Of a DNA stretch of 64,000 nucleotides, positions 48,701 to 60,700 are shown piece by piece; within the stretch, counting starts at the first letter, position 1, and every line of letters starts with the position of its first letter. The notes beneath the pieces are model-generated. The model saw nothing but the letters and a program-made list of their open reading frames with translations, made no database searches and was not told where the DNA came from. The translations under genes and the position numbers were made by a program. The DNA comes from Strigamia acuminata (Eukaryota; Arthropoda; Chilopoda; Geophilomorpha; Linotaeniidae): NCBI GenBank assembly GCA_949358305.1, contig OX442315.1, positions 34,870,427 through 34,934,426 of the forward strand, given 5' to 3'.

Positions 48701-51700
48701 ACCTTACCTTGCGTTGCGTCGCTTACTTCAACTTGGAGTTGAAGTAGTAATTGGATTCAATGTCAAGAATTTTTGGACGCAAGCAGCTTGCGTTGCGTCA
48801 GTTTTTTTGCGTTGTGTCTAGTGTGAACACAAGTGTGAACTTACCTTTACACTTTTTTTTATTTTTTAAGCTCAACATATAATGCGAACCCATAACTTTA
48901 AGGTGGTGTTTTTCACCATAACTTTTTTGCATTATCTGCGATTGTATACAGTAGGTGCAGTAAATCGTACTAGCCATAAGTAACATCATTTATTTGTTGT
49001 TCATACTTGTATGATTAATATTTTGCTTCATTACTTCGCAAAATTTACAATTTTGAAATTTCGGTAAGGATAGCAAGTAGGATATCCCTTTTCTCTTTTA
49101 AATGGTCAATAGAAACTGCACATTTGTTTGCTGAGTCATTGATTGAACTTTGAGGAGGGACTGCATCAATAATAAAAATGTAATTTCCAGTCGAGCTCAA
49201 ATTTCTCATCCGTGTGGTTTTTAGTCGACATTATTTTTCTATTTTAATACGTATTGATCTGAAAGTAAGTGCAGAATCATAACAACGGTGCTTCCTTATA
49301 GGAAGCAGGAGTTCTGCAGTCAACGTAACCGTGAATTCTTATTTTTAGATGAAAGGGTATTGATCGGAAAATACTGCATTTCAAAATTGTTCTCTGGCAC
49401 CTAGCATGGGAAGCTAGCCTAAGATCGACAGGCATTAGGCCGACAACAGATGGGCCAGGCCAGGAGGTCGTAGGTTGACAACCAGTAGGCCGTAGGTTGA
49501 CCACAGAATAGAACATACAGAATGGCAACTCGGTGTCGGTTCCTTTGATGTTGCTGAGGCTCAAGAGCGTCATGAAAACGTCATATTTCAGTGGCGCCAC
49601 TGCGTTGCCGGCCTGTAGATCACCATGAAGATTCATTAGGTGCATTCAATATCGATAAGGAGAAGTGACTTCTTTCACTTATTTGACTTCTCACAACCGG
49701 ATATGACGACTTTTGTGTCATATCTCTGATAAGTCGTTTTGAAAGAAGTCAAATAAGTGAAGTAAGGAGAAGTGAAAAAATAGTTACTTCTTCTTATGAA
49801 TAAGTCACTTAAATAATGGTGCATATTTGCATATTGCCTGGTTTCGCCTCGTTTTGGAAATTTTTGGCAATTTTTGGCCGCCATCTTTTCCGATCTAATT
49901 CGATGCCTAAAACAAAAGAAATATGTGCTCTAAAATTCTAAAAACCACATGAACTTCTAATTAACACAAGAAAAAGAGATGCATGTGGTTTTTAGAATTT
50001 TAGAGCACATATTTTTTTGACGAATGCGAGATTGACATTTGCTGCGACCGCATGCTTGTTGACAAATTTTCTCCGTGTTTTTCTCCGTTTTAAGCGCGTT
50101 CAAACATAAGTCACTTCTTTCAAATGACTTATTTGATCAACTTAAGGAGAAGTCACTTCTCCTTATCGATATTGAATGCAGCTATGGTTTTCTTGCAAAT
50201 TTGAACACAAGAATGCCTTTTAACCCCAAGTAAAGAAATCATTTGTTAAACATGAAATAAGTTGTAAGTTTTAATAAGATAAGAGTTGTTTCATCATCTC
50301 TTGTCATCTGCATTTTTTTACATACAGGCCGGCCACTAGTGGCGCATGGGCCTCACGTCAGACGGGGAGTTGCCATTCTGAATGTTTTATTCTGTGGGTC
50401 GACAACCGGTTGGCGGTTACAGGCCTACAAATGGTAGGCAGTAGACCCATAACTGATGGGCCGTAAGCCGACAATCAGTAGGGTGTTGGCTGACAGCCAG
50501 GGCTACCTTAACCTTTGGATTAACTGGGCTGCAGACTAGGGGCACCTCCTATAAAGAATCTTCGTGAGTGTTCGTATATAACTTGTCGCATGTAAAAATG
50601 ATTTTTTTTTAATTACGACAAAGGGCAAGGGGGCCTGATTTTTTTTTAACCCAGGACTCTGAAAAGTGTTAAGACTATACTCTGTCCCGACACAACGTTG
50701 TCCTATTCCCCAATTGGTTGAGCCGGGTTACGCCTAACTGTGGACTGTGCTCTACTATGCGGAAAAGTAGTTCTGCTTATTTTCAATAAATTTTAGTGTA
50801 AAAAAGTGATTAGAAGGATGGATTTTATTTAATTGGTAATAAAATATTTATTATATTTGTTAAATTAAGCTTTTTTCCCCTTCTAATCAATCAAACTAAG
50901 TTAGCATAGTTTAACTTTGGCTGAAACGAGTGTTGGTAATCAATCGTCTAATTGATCACAATGTCTGGAGTTCGATTACAATTCTGGTGTTATAGGCTAC
51001 TTTTTTGTGCCACTACACCAGTGATACGGCTTGAATTAGGACAACGTTGTATCGGCACAGAGTATATTATCTACAATCGTTAGGTGATAGGCCGACAATC
51101 CATAACCAGTAGACCAGGGTTTCCCAAACGGTGAAGCACGAGCTGATTATTGTTGGGGGCGGTCACCCATCATACATGCCTAAATAAAACAAGCGTATTT
51201 TGCAAACTTTTATAAATTTTTAACCAAAATTATATAAAATTATATAAAAAATTATACACAGTTTTATGCAAATTTATATTAAAATTTCAATTTTCCTTTT
51301 TAGTAGTATATTTTTTAAAAATTTAATGCACTGGTAGATGAAGTGGGGCGCAGAAGATCGCCTTGCTTAAAAAGTGGGGCGCGATGCTAAAAAGTTTGGG
51401 AACCCCTGCAGTAGACTGATAACCAACAAACGGTCGGTCGACGATTGATAGGCTGAAAACGAATAGGCCGACTAATTAAGTTTAGGGCTGGACGACCTAC
51501 TGTTATTCAACCTGGTGCAGTCGACCTGATGGCGATTGTGCGAACATGTTGACATAAGGGCAGTCAATCTAAAAAGTCTTGATGTGCTGCTGCGTCCCTG
51601 TCCCTGCAGACGTTGCCTTCTTAGAACGAGTTTCCAGAGTCTGTTAATTATTCGTTGAAATGTTGAAGCAAACTTTTTTTAAACCTTTGAAGCAAACTCC

Positions 51701-54700
51701 ATTTGAATTGCGCAGTTGTGAACGCACTCTTTTCGAAGCTTTCGAGGCGTTCCTGTTATTTGCTTTTGCTTCAGCCGTGTTTGACACACCTTTTAGCCTT
51801 TGAGGTGAAAGAAAATTGTACTCACTTGCACGGAGCATGCGCAATAGCTAGTTGTATTCTTTGCAAATCATACAGGTTATGTTAGACATTATTGTTTGTT
51901 TATTTCTGAAATCGTGCTATAATTTAGCGTTAACACAGTGGTATTTCTAGCGTGTAAACACTTAATCTTGATAGCTTTTCTAAAGGTAAATAAAAAAAAT
52001 AATCAATGTGATGCTTTATTGCATGTTTTATGAGTTCTGAGCAAACGTGCTACACTCGTTATTACTTTGCGTCAAACTGAACGCCGTGTTTGTGCATTTA
52101 ACACATTAATGGTCATACGTGAGCTTCTGTTTTGCTTTTCATTAGCTTTTTAGCTTTGAAATGTGGGATTTGTAAGGAAGTAAACCTGTGTTTAGAGTGA
52201 TTTATTTGTTTTTCGGTGAAACCTTGTCACGGCGCACCTGATCAAGCAAAAGGAAATAAATTAGAAATATTTTTTATTTATTTATTCTAGTCAGTGAATT
52301 GGTCTTTGAGATTAAAAAATTATTTGTTTGTTTATTTTTCTTTCTTCGTAAATTAGATTATTTTGTTTGTGTAATTTTTATTGCATAAAACATGCGAGTT
52401 GTATTGAAGTCCTGAAGCAGTGCCTGGGACAATAATTGGCTTCTTTATTCTGCAGTTTTGTACTGTTTTGCAAGTATATTTGATTAATTTAATCAATAAT
52501 TTAAAAAGGAGTTTGTGCTTGTTTTGCGTGATATTTTTAATAAAATGGGTTTGATATAAGGGGTAGTCACAACTCACAAGATATTCAAGCAAACTAATAT
52601 ACACGATTTGCTAGATTAAAAGTGCTGGTGTATTGTAATTTTATGTTGATTTCTAATGTTTTTAGACGTCGAAACCCTATGTTTAGAAAGTCTAATAAAA
52701 CATACTGTCCGTCTGTCTGTCCGTATCAACTCCTCCAAAACGAAAGCAGCTAGAGCCAAACGGGCAACTGCAATGAACTCAGCATACCTTCAATAGGTGC
52801 CTAAGGAATTTTCGTATTTCTCCAACTATTTTTTTAATTTTTTTTAATACATTAATTTAGACGGACAGATGTATTTCTATATACGTGTAGAAGGGGTTTA
52901 GAAGTCTAAGATGTAATGCTTACATTACAGATACAATCGCGTGTTTAGTCGTGAGTTTAAGTGGATTTTCAGTAGGCGCATTCATAAAATCATTTTTTAA
53001 ACCAGTCTAAATGTAGAATTTTGCATGTAAAATTTAACATTTAGACTGGTTTAAAAACTGTGTGTGTTACATATTCAACATTTAACATATATGTTGTGAC
53101 CCGAATATTATTAGTCTAAACTGTAATATCTTTGTGTTGCTCGCCAACACACATTCATTGTTTGCAAGTAAATAAACTGGTTCGTCTCGCCGCCATGTTG
53201 GGCTGAGACTCTTCACTTTTTTTGCCATCCAAATTTGTGTTTCTATTCCTCTGGCTGATCAGCCACATTACCAGTTGCAGTACCACATCAATGTCTGCAC
53301 TGGGATGCAAATTAAGCGAGGAATGCAAATCTTAAAGTGACGATGAAACAATATGCCAAAACAAGTCTAAATGACTATGAATGCTCCTATTGATATTACG
53401 TAGTAGATGTAATGTGAATTTAGCGCAATTTTTCAGTAATTTTTAGTCGATTTTCAGGAACGTTTAGTCAATTTTTAGTAATTTGAAACCGTTTTTAGTA
53501 TATTTATTCGATGTTTACTATATTTAGTAGTCGATGCTTACTGCATTTAGCCAATTTTAAATATTTTTAGTCGATTTTTAGTAATTTTAGTCGATTTTTA
53601 GTAATTTTAATCGATTTTAATAATTTTTGTCGATTTTTAGTAATTTTAGTCGACTTTTAGTCGATTTTTATTAATTTTAGTCGATTTTTAGTAATTTTAA
53701 TCGATTTTAGTAATTTTAGTCTATTTTTAGTAATTTTAGTCGACTTTTAGTCGATTTTTAGTAACTTTAGTCGTTTTTTATTAATTTTAGTCGATTTTTG
53801 TTTATTTTTAGTGAATTTTAAGTCATTTTATGTCAATTCTAAATAAATTTTGCCGATTTTTAGCCATTTTTGTCGATTTTCAGACAGAAAAATTAAATTT
53901 TTTACTTACAGTTGCTTCACAATGCAATAAAAGTATCATAACTTACATTCTTTATATTTCTTATTTTAATATTTACTCACCTCCATGATTTGACGCCCGG
54001 TCCACCTTGTGTCGCCCTCTGTGATGCAATATTTGGGGCCAGGGCACCCACCTGAATGCGCCCATGATTCTCTTGTATTAGTAAACTCTAAACTAAAACA
54101 TTTGTCTAAACAAAATGAATTCCGTTCGACTTTAGAAGTGACTTCTTCTATCACATCTTTTAATCAATTATTCAAATGGTCCAAAATAATGAATGCCAAG
54201 ACCACAATATCCTTTAAGACTCTTCTGAAGCCAGGAGTGGTATTAAATTATTGTTAGTTGCCACGATTGTCAAGAATTTATTTATGAAACAACCAAACAA
54301 ATTACTTTTGGTCACGGTGGCTGCATTCGAAAGTCTTTTTAACCAAACTGCTTGTATAAAATTTGGTGTCGTTTGATCCGGTCAGCTAAACTGGGGATTA
54401 TCTCAATCTAACTTGAAAAATGAAAAATGGCTGCCCATTTAGTCTGCTTTCAGTGTTGGGCTCGCTAACAAAAAATTACCATCGCTATTGTAGAAGCACT
54501 ATTGCTATAAAGTGGACATCTTGAATAAATATCAAATCGTTAAAGCAATTTTTCTTAGGCTTACCACTGCTCTAACTTCTTGCGCACCTGCTCAGAGACT
54601 TTTTAGCAGTGGGAATTAATTAATTAATTTGCACAGCAACTAGAAATCGTTTGAATGATAAAACCTTTGAAATTTTGCTAATTTTAAAAAAAAATTAATC

Positions 54701-57700
54701 TTTGGAATAAACAACATTTAATTAAATCCGTACAATAAATTTTTCAAATGTTTGTAGTAGATAAAACTAAAAATAAAAGAATTTAAAAGAATTTATTGTT
54801 TAAATAGTTAGCAAAAAACTCGCAAAATGTTAGCAATAAAATATATATAAATAAATTAGCTAACTGGTGTTAGTTAGCGATAGCGACAATTATCAAAATG
54901 TAAATTTTAGTTAATTTTAGCGAAAAAGCGAAATTTTTGCGAAAAAGCGAAATTTTTGCGAAAAAGCGAAATTTTAGCGAAAAAGCGAAATTTTAGCGAA
55001 AAAGCGAAATTTTAGCGAAGCTATTCTTGTTGGTTAGTGAGCCCAACGCTGGCAGTTAAACGGCCTTTAGAAAACCATAGTTGTTCAAAAGACCGTCTAA
55101 AATGTTTGTTTAGACTGGTTTAAAGAAGATAAACCCGAATAAAAGACTTTACGAATGTAGCTAGTTACATGCCTGGGAATGACATTTGCAGGCAATTGTG
55201 AGTGCAAAAGCACCTGGCATGCGCTAAGTCCACATAAATCCTCATCACCCATTAAAGAAACATTTTTTGAATTCACGTTTAATCCTCACAACATGGAACT
55301 CCATTCTACGTCACACGAGTGACATTTCAGAAGAATCCAGTAATATTTTTGTACAACTTTATTCCCTTTATTTCAATGCGTACGAATCTTTTGCACTTTT
55401 AAATCCCAGCCACAATTCATGATAGCAGAGTGACGGCATGTATGCGCGCTTACAGCACTGCTGGATGATTGCAGATGGCATTATGCCACATACAAAAGGG
55501 CTTTATCTAAAATGCAAAGGATGACTTTGCCTTAAGCTGGATATGCGTCGGGGCAAAAACCAAGCCCAACATTGAAAAACATAAAGTAGCACATGCCGCA
55601 ATCTTCTGGTTGCTCATTTGAACAGCTCTTACAAGTTTCTTTATTGGATAGCTGGACTCTTGTCACTATATTTAGGGCCATTCTCAAATTTTGTTTGATA
55701 ATACGGTTTTTGGTTCTATAAATGGTAAAAACAGATGACATAAACGTGTTGATGTGTAATTAAGTACATTCAAAGTTTCTTTTTTGGCCATCATTGGTCA
55801 GAGCAATCACATGATTCAAGTGTGTAAAATTCTGGACTTTTCCAGGCTAATACCATGTCCACACCAACCGATCGAGTTTGGCTTGATCTGATCCGTCCGA
55901 TCAGATCCAACTGAACAGAGTTCCAATATTCACTTGGATGGAGTTGTGTCCACACCAAAATGTGAAAACCAAACCGGGTTTTAGTAGCAACAGGTTTTAG
56001 AAACACCTCACTACAATGGCTGCCATTTTATTATTGAATAATGCGCAACAATGAAATGCTACAGACTGCTGACATTATTTAATGAATTACAACCCGAATC
56101 CAATTATCGAATCGAGTTGTGGGAACTCGATTGACGAACGGAGTTCAGTGTTCACACCAATCTCGGATCTAGATCCGCAGCTTCGGATGAGATCCAATAG
56201 CTTGGTGCGAACATGGTATTAGATGCATCGGAAAAAACTCAACAAACGGGTCTAAAAACAAACCCATTCACGGTTAGGCATTTTGTATAACTGTGTAAAT
56301 AGCAATTCATAACATTAGGGGGTTTCATTATACAGAGTATGAATGATTTTGCAATTTTGTGATTTTGCATCAATCACAAAATCATTATTTTTTGATGCCT
56401 CCAAAAATGGGATTACATTGAATTAACCCAGTCAATTTTGCAATTGTGTGATCTGGACAACTTTGTGATTTTTGAGTATTGCCATGTGATATCTGTTCCA
56501 CCAATCACATTAACATTCACTAAAGTACAAGAGAGTGAAAACACAAAATCCCAAAAACATCTAAAAGGTAGTTTTTGTGATTTTGATAAGAAGTGATTTT
56601 GAGGCTTGTGAAATTCAAAACAAAATGGAGGCATCCAAGCTCTATCTAAGTGGCCAATTTGTATCCTTGTATATCATTAATATGCTGATGCATCCATGAC
56701 TGTATAACAGCTAGGAATCTCAATTAATGACTCTGGTGCAATCTGTGAAACTTATATTTATTAAAATGCACCTTATTAAAAAAAAAATTTGTTCCATCAC
56801 ACAAATAGAACTAGTGATATTGCATCTCATTTTAAAATTGGTTGGAGATAACTAAAACCAAATATGGTGGATAGGAAGTCATGTGACTATTTAAAAAATT
56901 GCAAAATTGCAAAATCATGAGATTGTTTTTGCAACTAATTGTTAATCACAATTTATGATGGGTGATGGGCACTTGGATTGAGCTTGGCTGCTGTCATTTT
57001 GCCCAAATAGCAAAACTACCTTTGATTTTGTGATTGTGTATTTTTTCTATTTTGTGTTTTTGCAATTATGCACATGATTGGTGGAACTGATACCATGTGA
57101 CAAATCCAAAAGTGCAAAATTGCTAAAGTTGCAAAATTACAAAATTGCTTAATTAATGAAACCTCCTATTGTATCATAGAGTTACTAGGCTACAACTACC
57201 TAGCAACGTTGCTCACTTTTTTATTGTATTGAACCAGTCTACAACCGAAATCTAAAAGTGCAGACATCTTTCTTGCTGCCCATGATGACGAGGGCTATTC
57301 ATTGTCACTCTGAATGGTAGTGCAACATACATCACGCATACTATTATTTTGACCGTTTTTATAAATGGCATAAACGTTATAAACCGAAACTTTGAATGCG
57401 GTTTTTCAAGTGGTTTATACTAAAAACTAACACTAGATTGCACAAACTACTTGAAAAAGCTACTCTAGTTGTCATTTCTGTCTTTGAAGTTTTCAACGAT
57501 GGTTTATGGCTGTTTTGGTATCCAGTCTATATATAGAAGCACTAAAACCTCTGAATGCATCTACTGTTAAATAGATGACAAGTATTGATGAAAAACCTCA
57601 GAAAGCCCTTTTTTCGGTATATTTTAAACATTTCCCCAAAGGTTTGGAGTTAGACCGAGAGAATCGATTTTGCATTATCAATATCTAGAGCTGGTCCTGC

Positions 57701-60700
57701 TACATGATGCATCACACCATATACAAAACCTTAGTGGCAACATTATTGTACAAAGGATTTAAAGAAAATATACAGCTGGAGGTTATCTGGTATCATTCTA
57801 TCTTGGTGAACTGTAAGTCCTCCATTTACTGCTTGGAACAGCAACATTTGCAGTGATTGATATTCAAAAAATGCTTTTCAACTGACCAATAGCGAAGCAA
57901 AGCAAGCTAAAACTGGTAAAAGCAAGTGAAACCAAGTGGAAAGCGACTAATGTATATTTTAATTGGTAACAAGATTAACACTCAATGCACTTGACCTTTG
58001 TAGAGTTTGTACGGTGGAAGCTGGGTTGTTAATAAAATATACTACTCCCTGTGCCCATTTGAGAGTTGGTAGTGCTTTCATTAAAGGTTAAGTGCACTGA
58101 TTGTATTTTCTTGTTTATTATTAAAATTTGCAATAAAAAATTAGTAGTTGGTGGCTTCTAGAGGCGTTTAAGCCACCAGACTATGGACTTATTAGCAATC
58201 AATTTTCAAAATCCCGGTGGCATGGGAGGGGTCATTGAATTAAAAAATTTGGAAAGTGAGATTTTTGAACGAAGAAAATTGTCGAAATTTGTCGGAGTTT
58301 ATTAGAAATTTGTCGAAGTTTATTGGAAATTTGTCGAAGTTTATTCGAAATTTATTGGAAATTTTTCGAAGTTTATTGGAAATTTATTGGAAATTGGTCG
58401 AAGTTTATTGGAAATTGGTCGAAGTTTATTGAAAATTGGTCGAAGTTTATTGGAAATTTATTGGAAATTTGTCGAAGTTTATTGGAAATTTGTCGAAAGG
58501 TTTATTGCAAATTTGTCGAAGTTTATTGCAAATTTGTCGAAGTTTATTGCAAATTTGTCGAAGTTTATTGGAAATTTATTGGAAATTTGTCGAAGTTTAT
58601 TGGAAATTTAGGGGAAATTTGTCGAAGTTTATTGGAAATTTATTGGAAATTTATCAAAGTTTATTGGAAATTTGTCGAAAGGTTTATTGCAAATTTGTCG
58701 AAGTTTATGGGAATTTGGTCGAAGTTTATGGGAATTTGGTCGAAGTTTATGGGAATTTGGTCGAAGTTTATGGGAATTTGGTCGAAGTTTATGGGAATTT
58801 GGTCGAAATTTATCAAAGATTTGTCAAAATTTATTAAAAATTTGCCAAAATTTATCAAAAATTTGTCAAAATTTATCAAAAATTTGCCAAAAGTTATCAA
58901 AAATTTGTCAAATGTGAAGTGTAATCTGCAGTTTGAATTTGGATAGGTGTTTGCTCCTGTCGATCTAACGCTTATCAAATGATCGACCGACCGGCTGATT
59001 GTCTTCCGGTTGAAATTACCCCATAAATACATGCTGCTAGGTAACAACTTTGTACCCTACACTTGTTAACGTGATAAAACAAGCACTCCCTGTCCTTTAT
59101 TGCAACAACAAATCTCAGTTCACCAACAAGACATTTATGTCCTACAGTACTCGTAGTTCCTCTACCAACTTACACGTCTCATGCTGTCACTTCATTTCAA
59201 TCAAAACCAACACAATTACAAAAATTTAGATCAATCCTATTCCCCTTATTAATAAAAACATTTTACAAATTTCTAATTTGACATGAAAATGACAAATTTA
59301 ACGCGACGACGCTACAGATCGATAGTTGGCTGGAAACAGTAATGAGCTAGAGGTAAAAAAAAATAAAAATAATGTACCAGTCTGGCTTGTTCTTGGATTC
59401 AATCAATTTGAATCTAAATGTATGTTTTTCGTTGGTTTTACTGACCAATTTCCTCTCAGCCAAAAAAAAAAAATTGAAAGATTATAAAACAAATGTACAG
59501 CTGCATCCTGAAAGTGATTTATTAATAAAAACACTAAGTCACTAGTAATTGTAGAATTAATCAGTAAGGCGCATTCAAAAAATTATTTTAAGTTTTAGAT
59601 TGATCAAAAATATAAATATTGTAAGTTTAAAATTTTAAAATTTTAAAATGCATGCCGGTTAAGTTTATCGCTTGCTTTGTCAGGACAGAAAATCTATTGC
59701 AATGTCTGTACTTCTATTTATATCTGCATATTTGTATACCGGTAATGGAATTCTGGTGTTTTGGGTCTTTTTTTATGTATCACTACAAGTGAAATGGCTT
59801 GGCCAATGGGAGCCAAGATTCCAGGGCTTCTCTTGAGTGTGGAAAGAGTATAGTCATAGTGGGCACTGGGCATGCACGCAACATTTAAACAACAAAACGA
59901 CCAAACGGCAATTCTGAACACGCTTTCCGGTGTTTCTGAATTTATTGCAGTTTTTATTCATTTTGATTCTTGTTCCAACCCTTAAGCAAGATATGGAAGA
60001 GGCATTTAAAACAATATTTGTTGATATGGGAACCAGTATTTCGATTTTTATTAACAGAAAACCCGTTGAATTTTCAATTTTTGTTTGGGTTTGCAGATTG
60101 AATTGAATTAATGAATACACTGAACGTGTGGCACAGGTATCAATTAATTTACGGCATGTGCATTAGCCAGTAAATACACGTAAAGGAAATTCCATCAATT
60201 ATTCATTTGAAAATCATCTTTAAACTGTTTAATCTTAATCTGGTCATAGTTTTCAGTTTTTCGGGGTAAACAGCCTCATGAAAGATGGATATAAATGGCT
60301 TCGAGTGAAGTTTTGTGCTTGCACGATCATTATCTTAAAATTTTGATAAGAATCTGAAGGTTTGGGAAATAAAAGTAATTCTAAGAATTTGCCAATTTAC
60401 GACGAAGATGTTGTCGCCAATGGCTTCGTTGGAGTGGGTGTCGGGTATTGTCTTTTCCGTGTTACGACGCTATAAAAGCGTAGATGTACACTCCAGGACT
60501 TAGTGTCGAAATATTTCCAGCCAACACGGAACGCGTTAAGAGACTAAAAAAATAAAATTAAAAACAAATTGGAGATTTGTTAATAAATATATTGGTTTGT
60601 TCAATAGGTTGTTTTTTGTCCAATACCGTAACGCGTTGTTGCAAAATTAACGCATTGCGTTATTCCAAGATAACGTGAAATTTCAGCAGAAATTTTGACC

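Larger units (their letters stand above)
49502..50396. mobile_element. element with CACAGAATA ends, host of a nested MITE
   Basis: About 30-bp terminal repeats (CACAGAATAGAACATACAGA left; CACAGAATAAAACATTCAGA as complement of right). The element at 49637-50184 lies inside it. Confidence 0.75.
49421..51480. repeat. degenerate ~22-bp minisatellite split by transposons
   Basis: Fragments with units like GTAGGCCGACAACCAGTAGG occur at 49421-49501, 50397-50510, 51076-51114 and 51409-51480. The elements listed at 49502, 50676 and 51115 interrupt it. Confidence 0.65.
54451..55051 (+). mobile_element. hAT element, internally deleted
   Basis: Ends CAGTGTTGGGCTCGCTAAC and the complement of CAGCGTTGGGCTCACTAAC; encloses a transposase C-terminal remnant. 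No clear 8-bp duplication, so the ends may have been rearranged. Confidence 0.7.
54318..55163. mobile_element. outer element with T(A/G)GCT(A/G)CATTCG ends
   Basis: Left TGGCTGCATTCGAAAGTC, right complement of TAGCTACATTCGTAAAGTC. Interrupted by the hAT remnant at 54451-55051. Confidence 0.55.

Noticed and set aside
58323-59047. 207-codon repetitive open frame
   Set aside because: Same artefact of a 21-bp intron minisatellite; no start context, no splice logic, no conservation expected.
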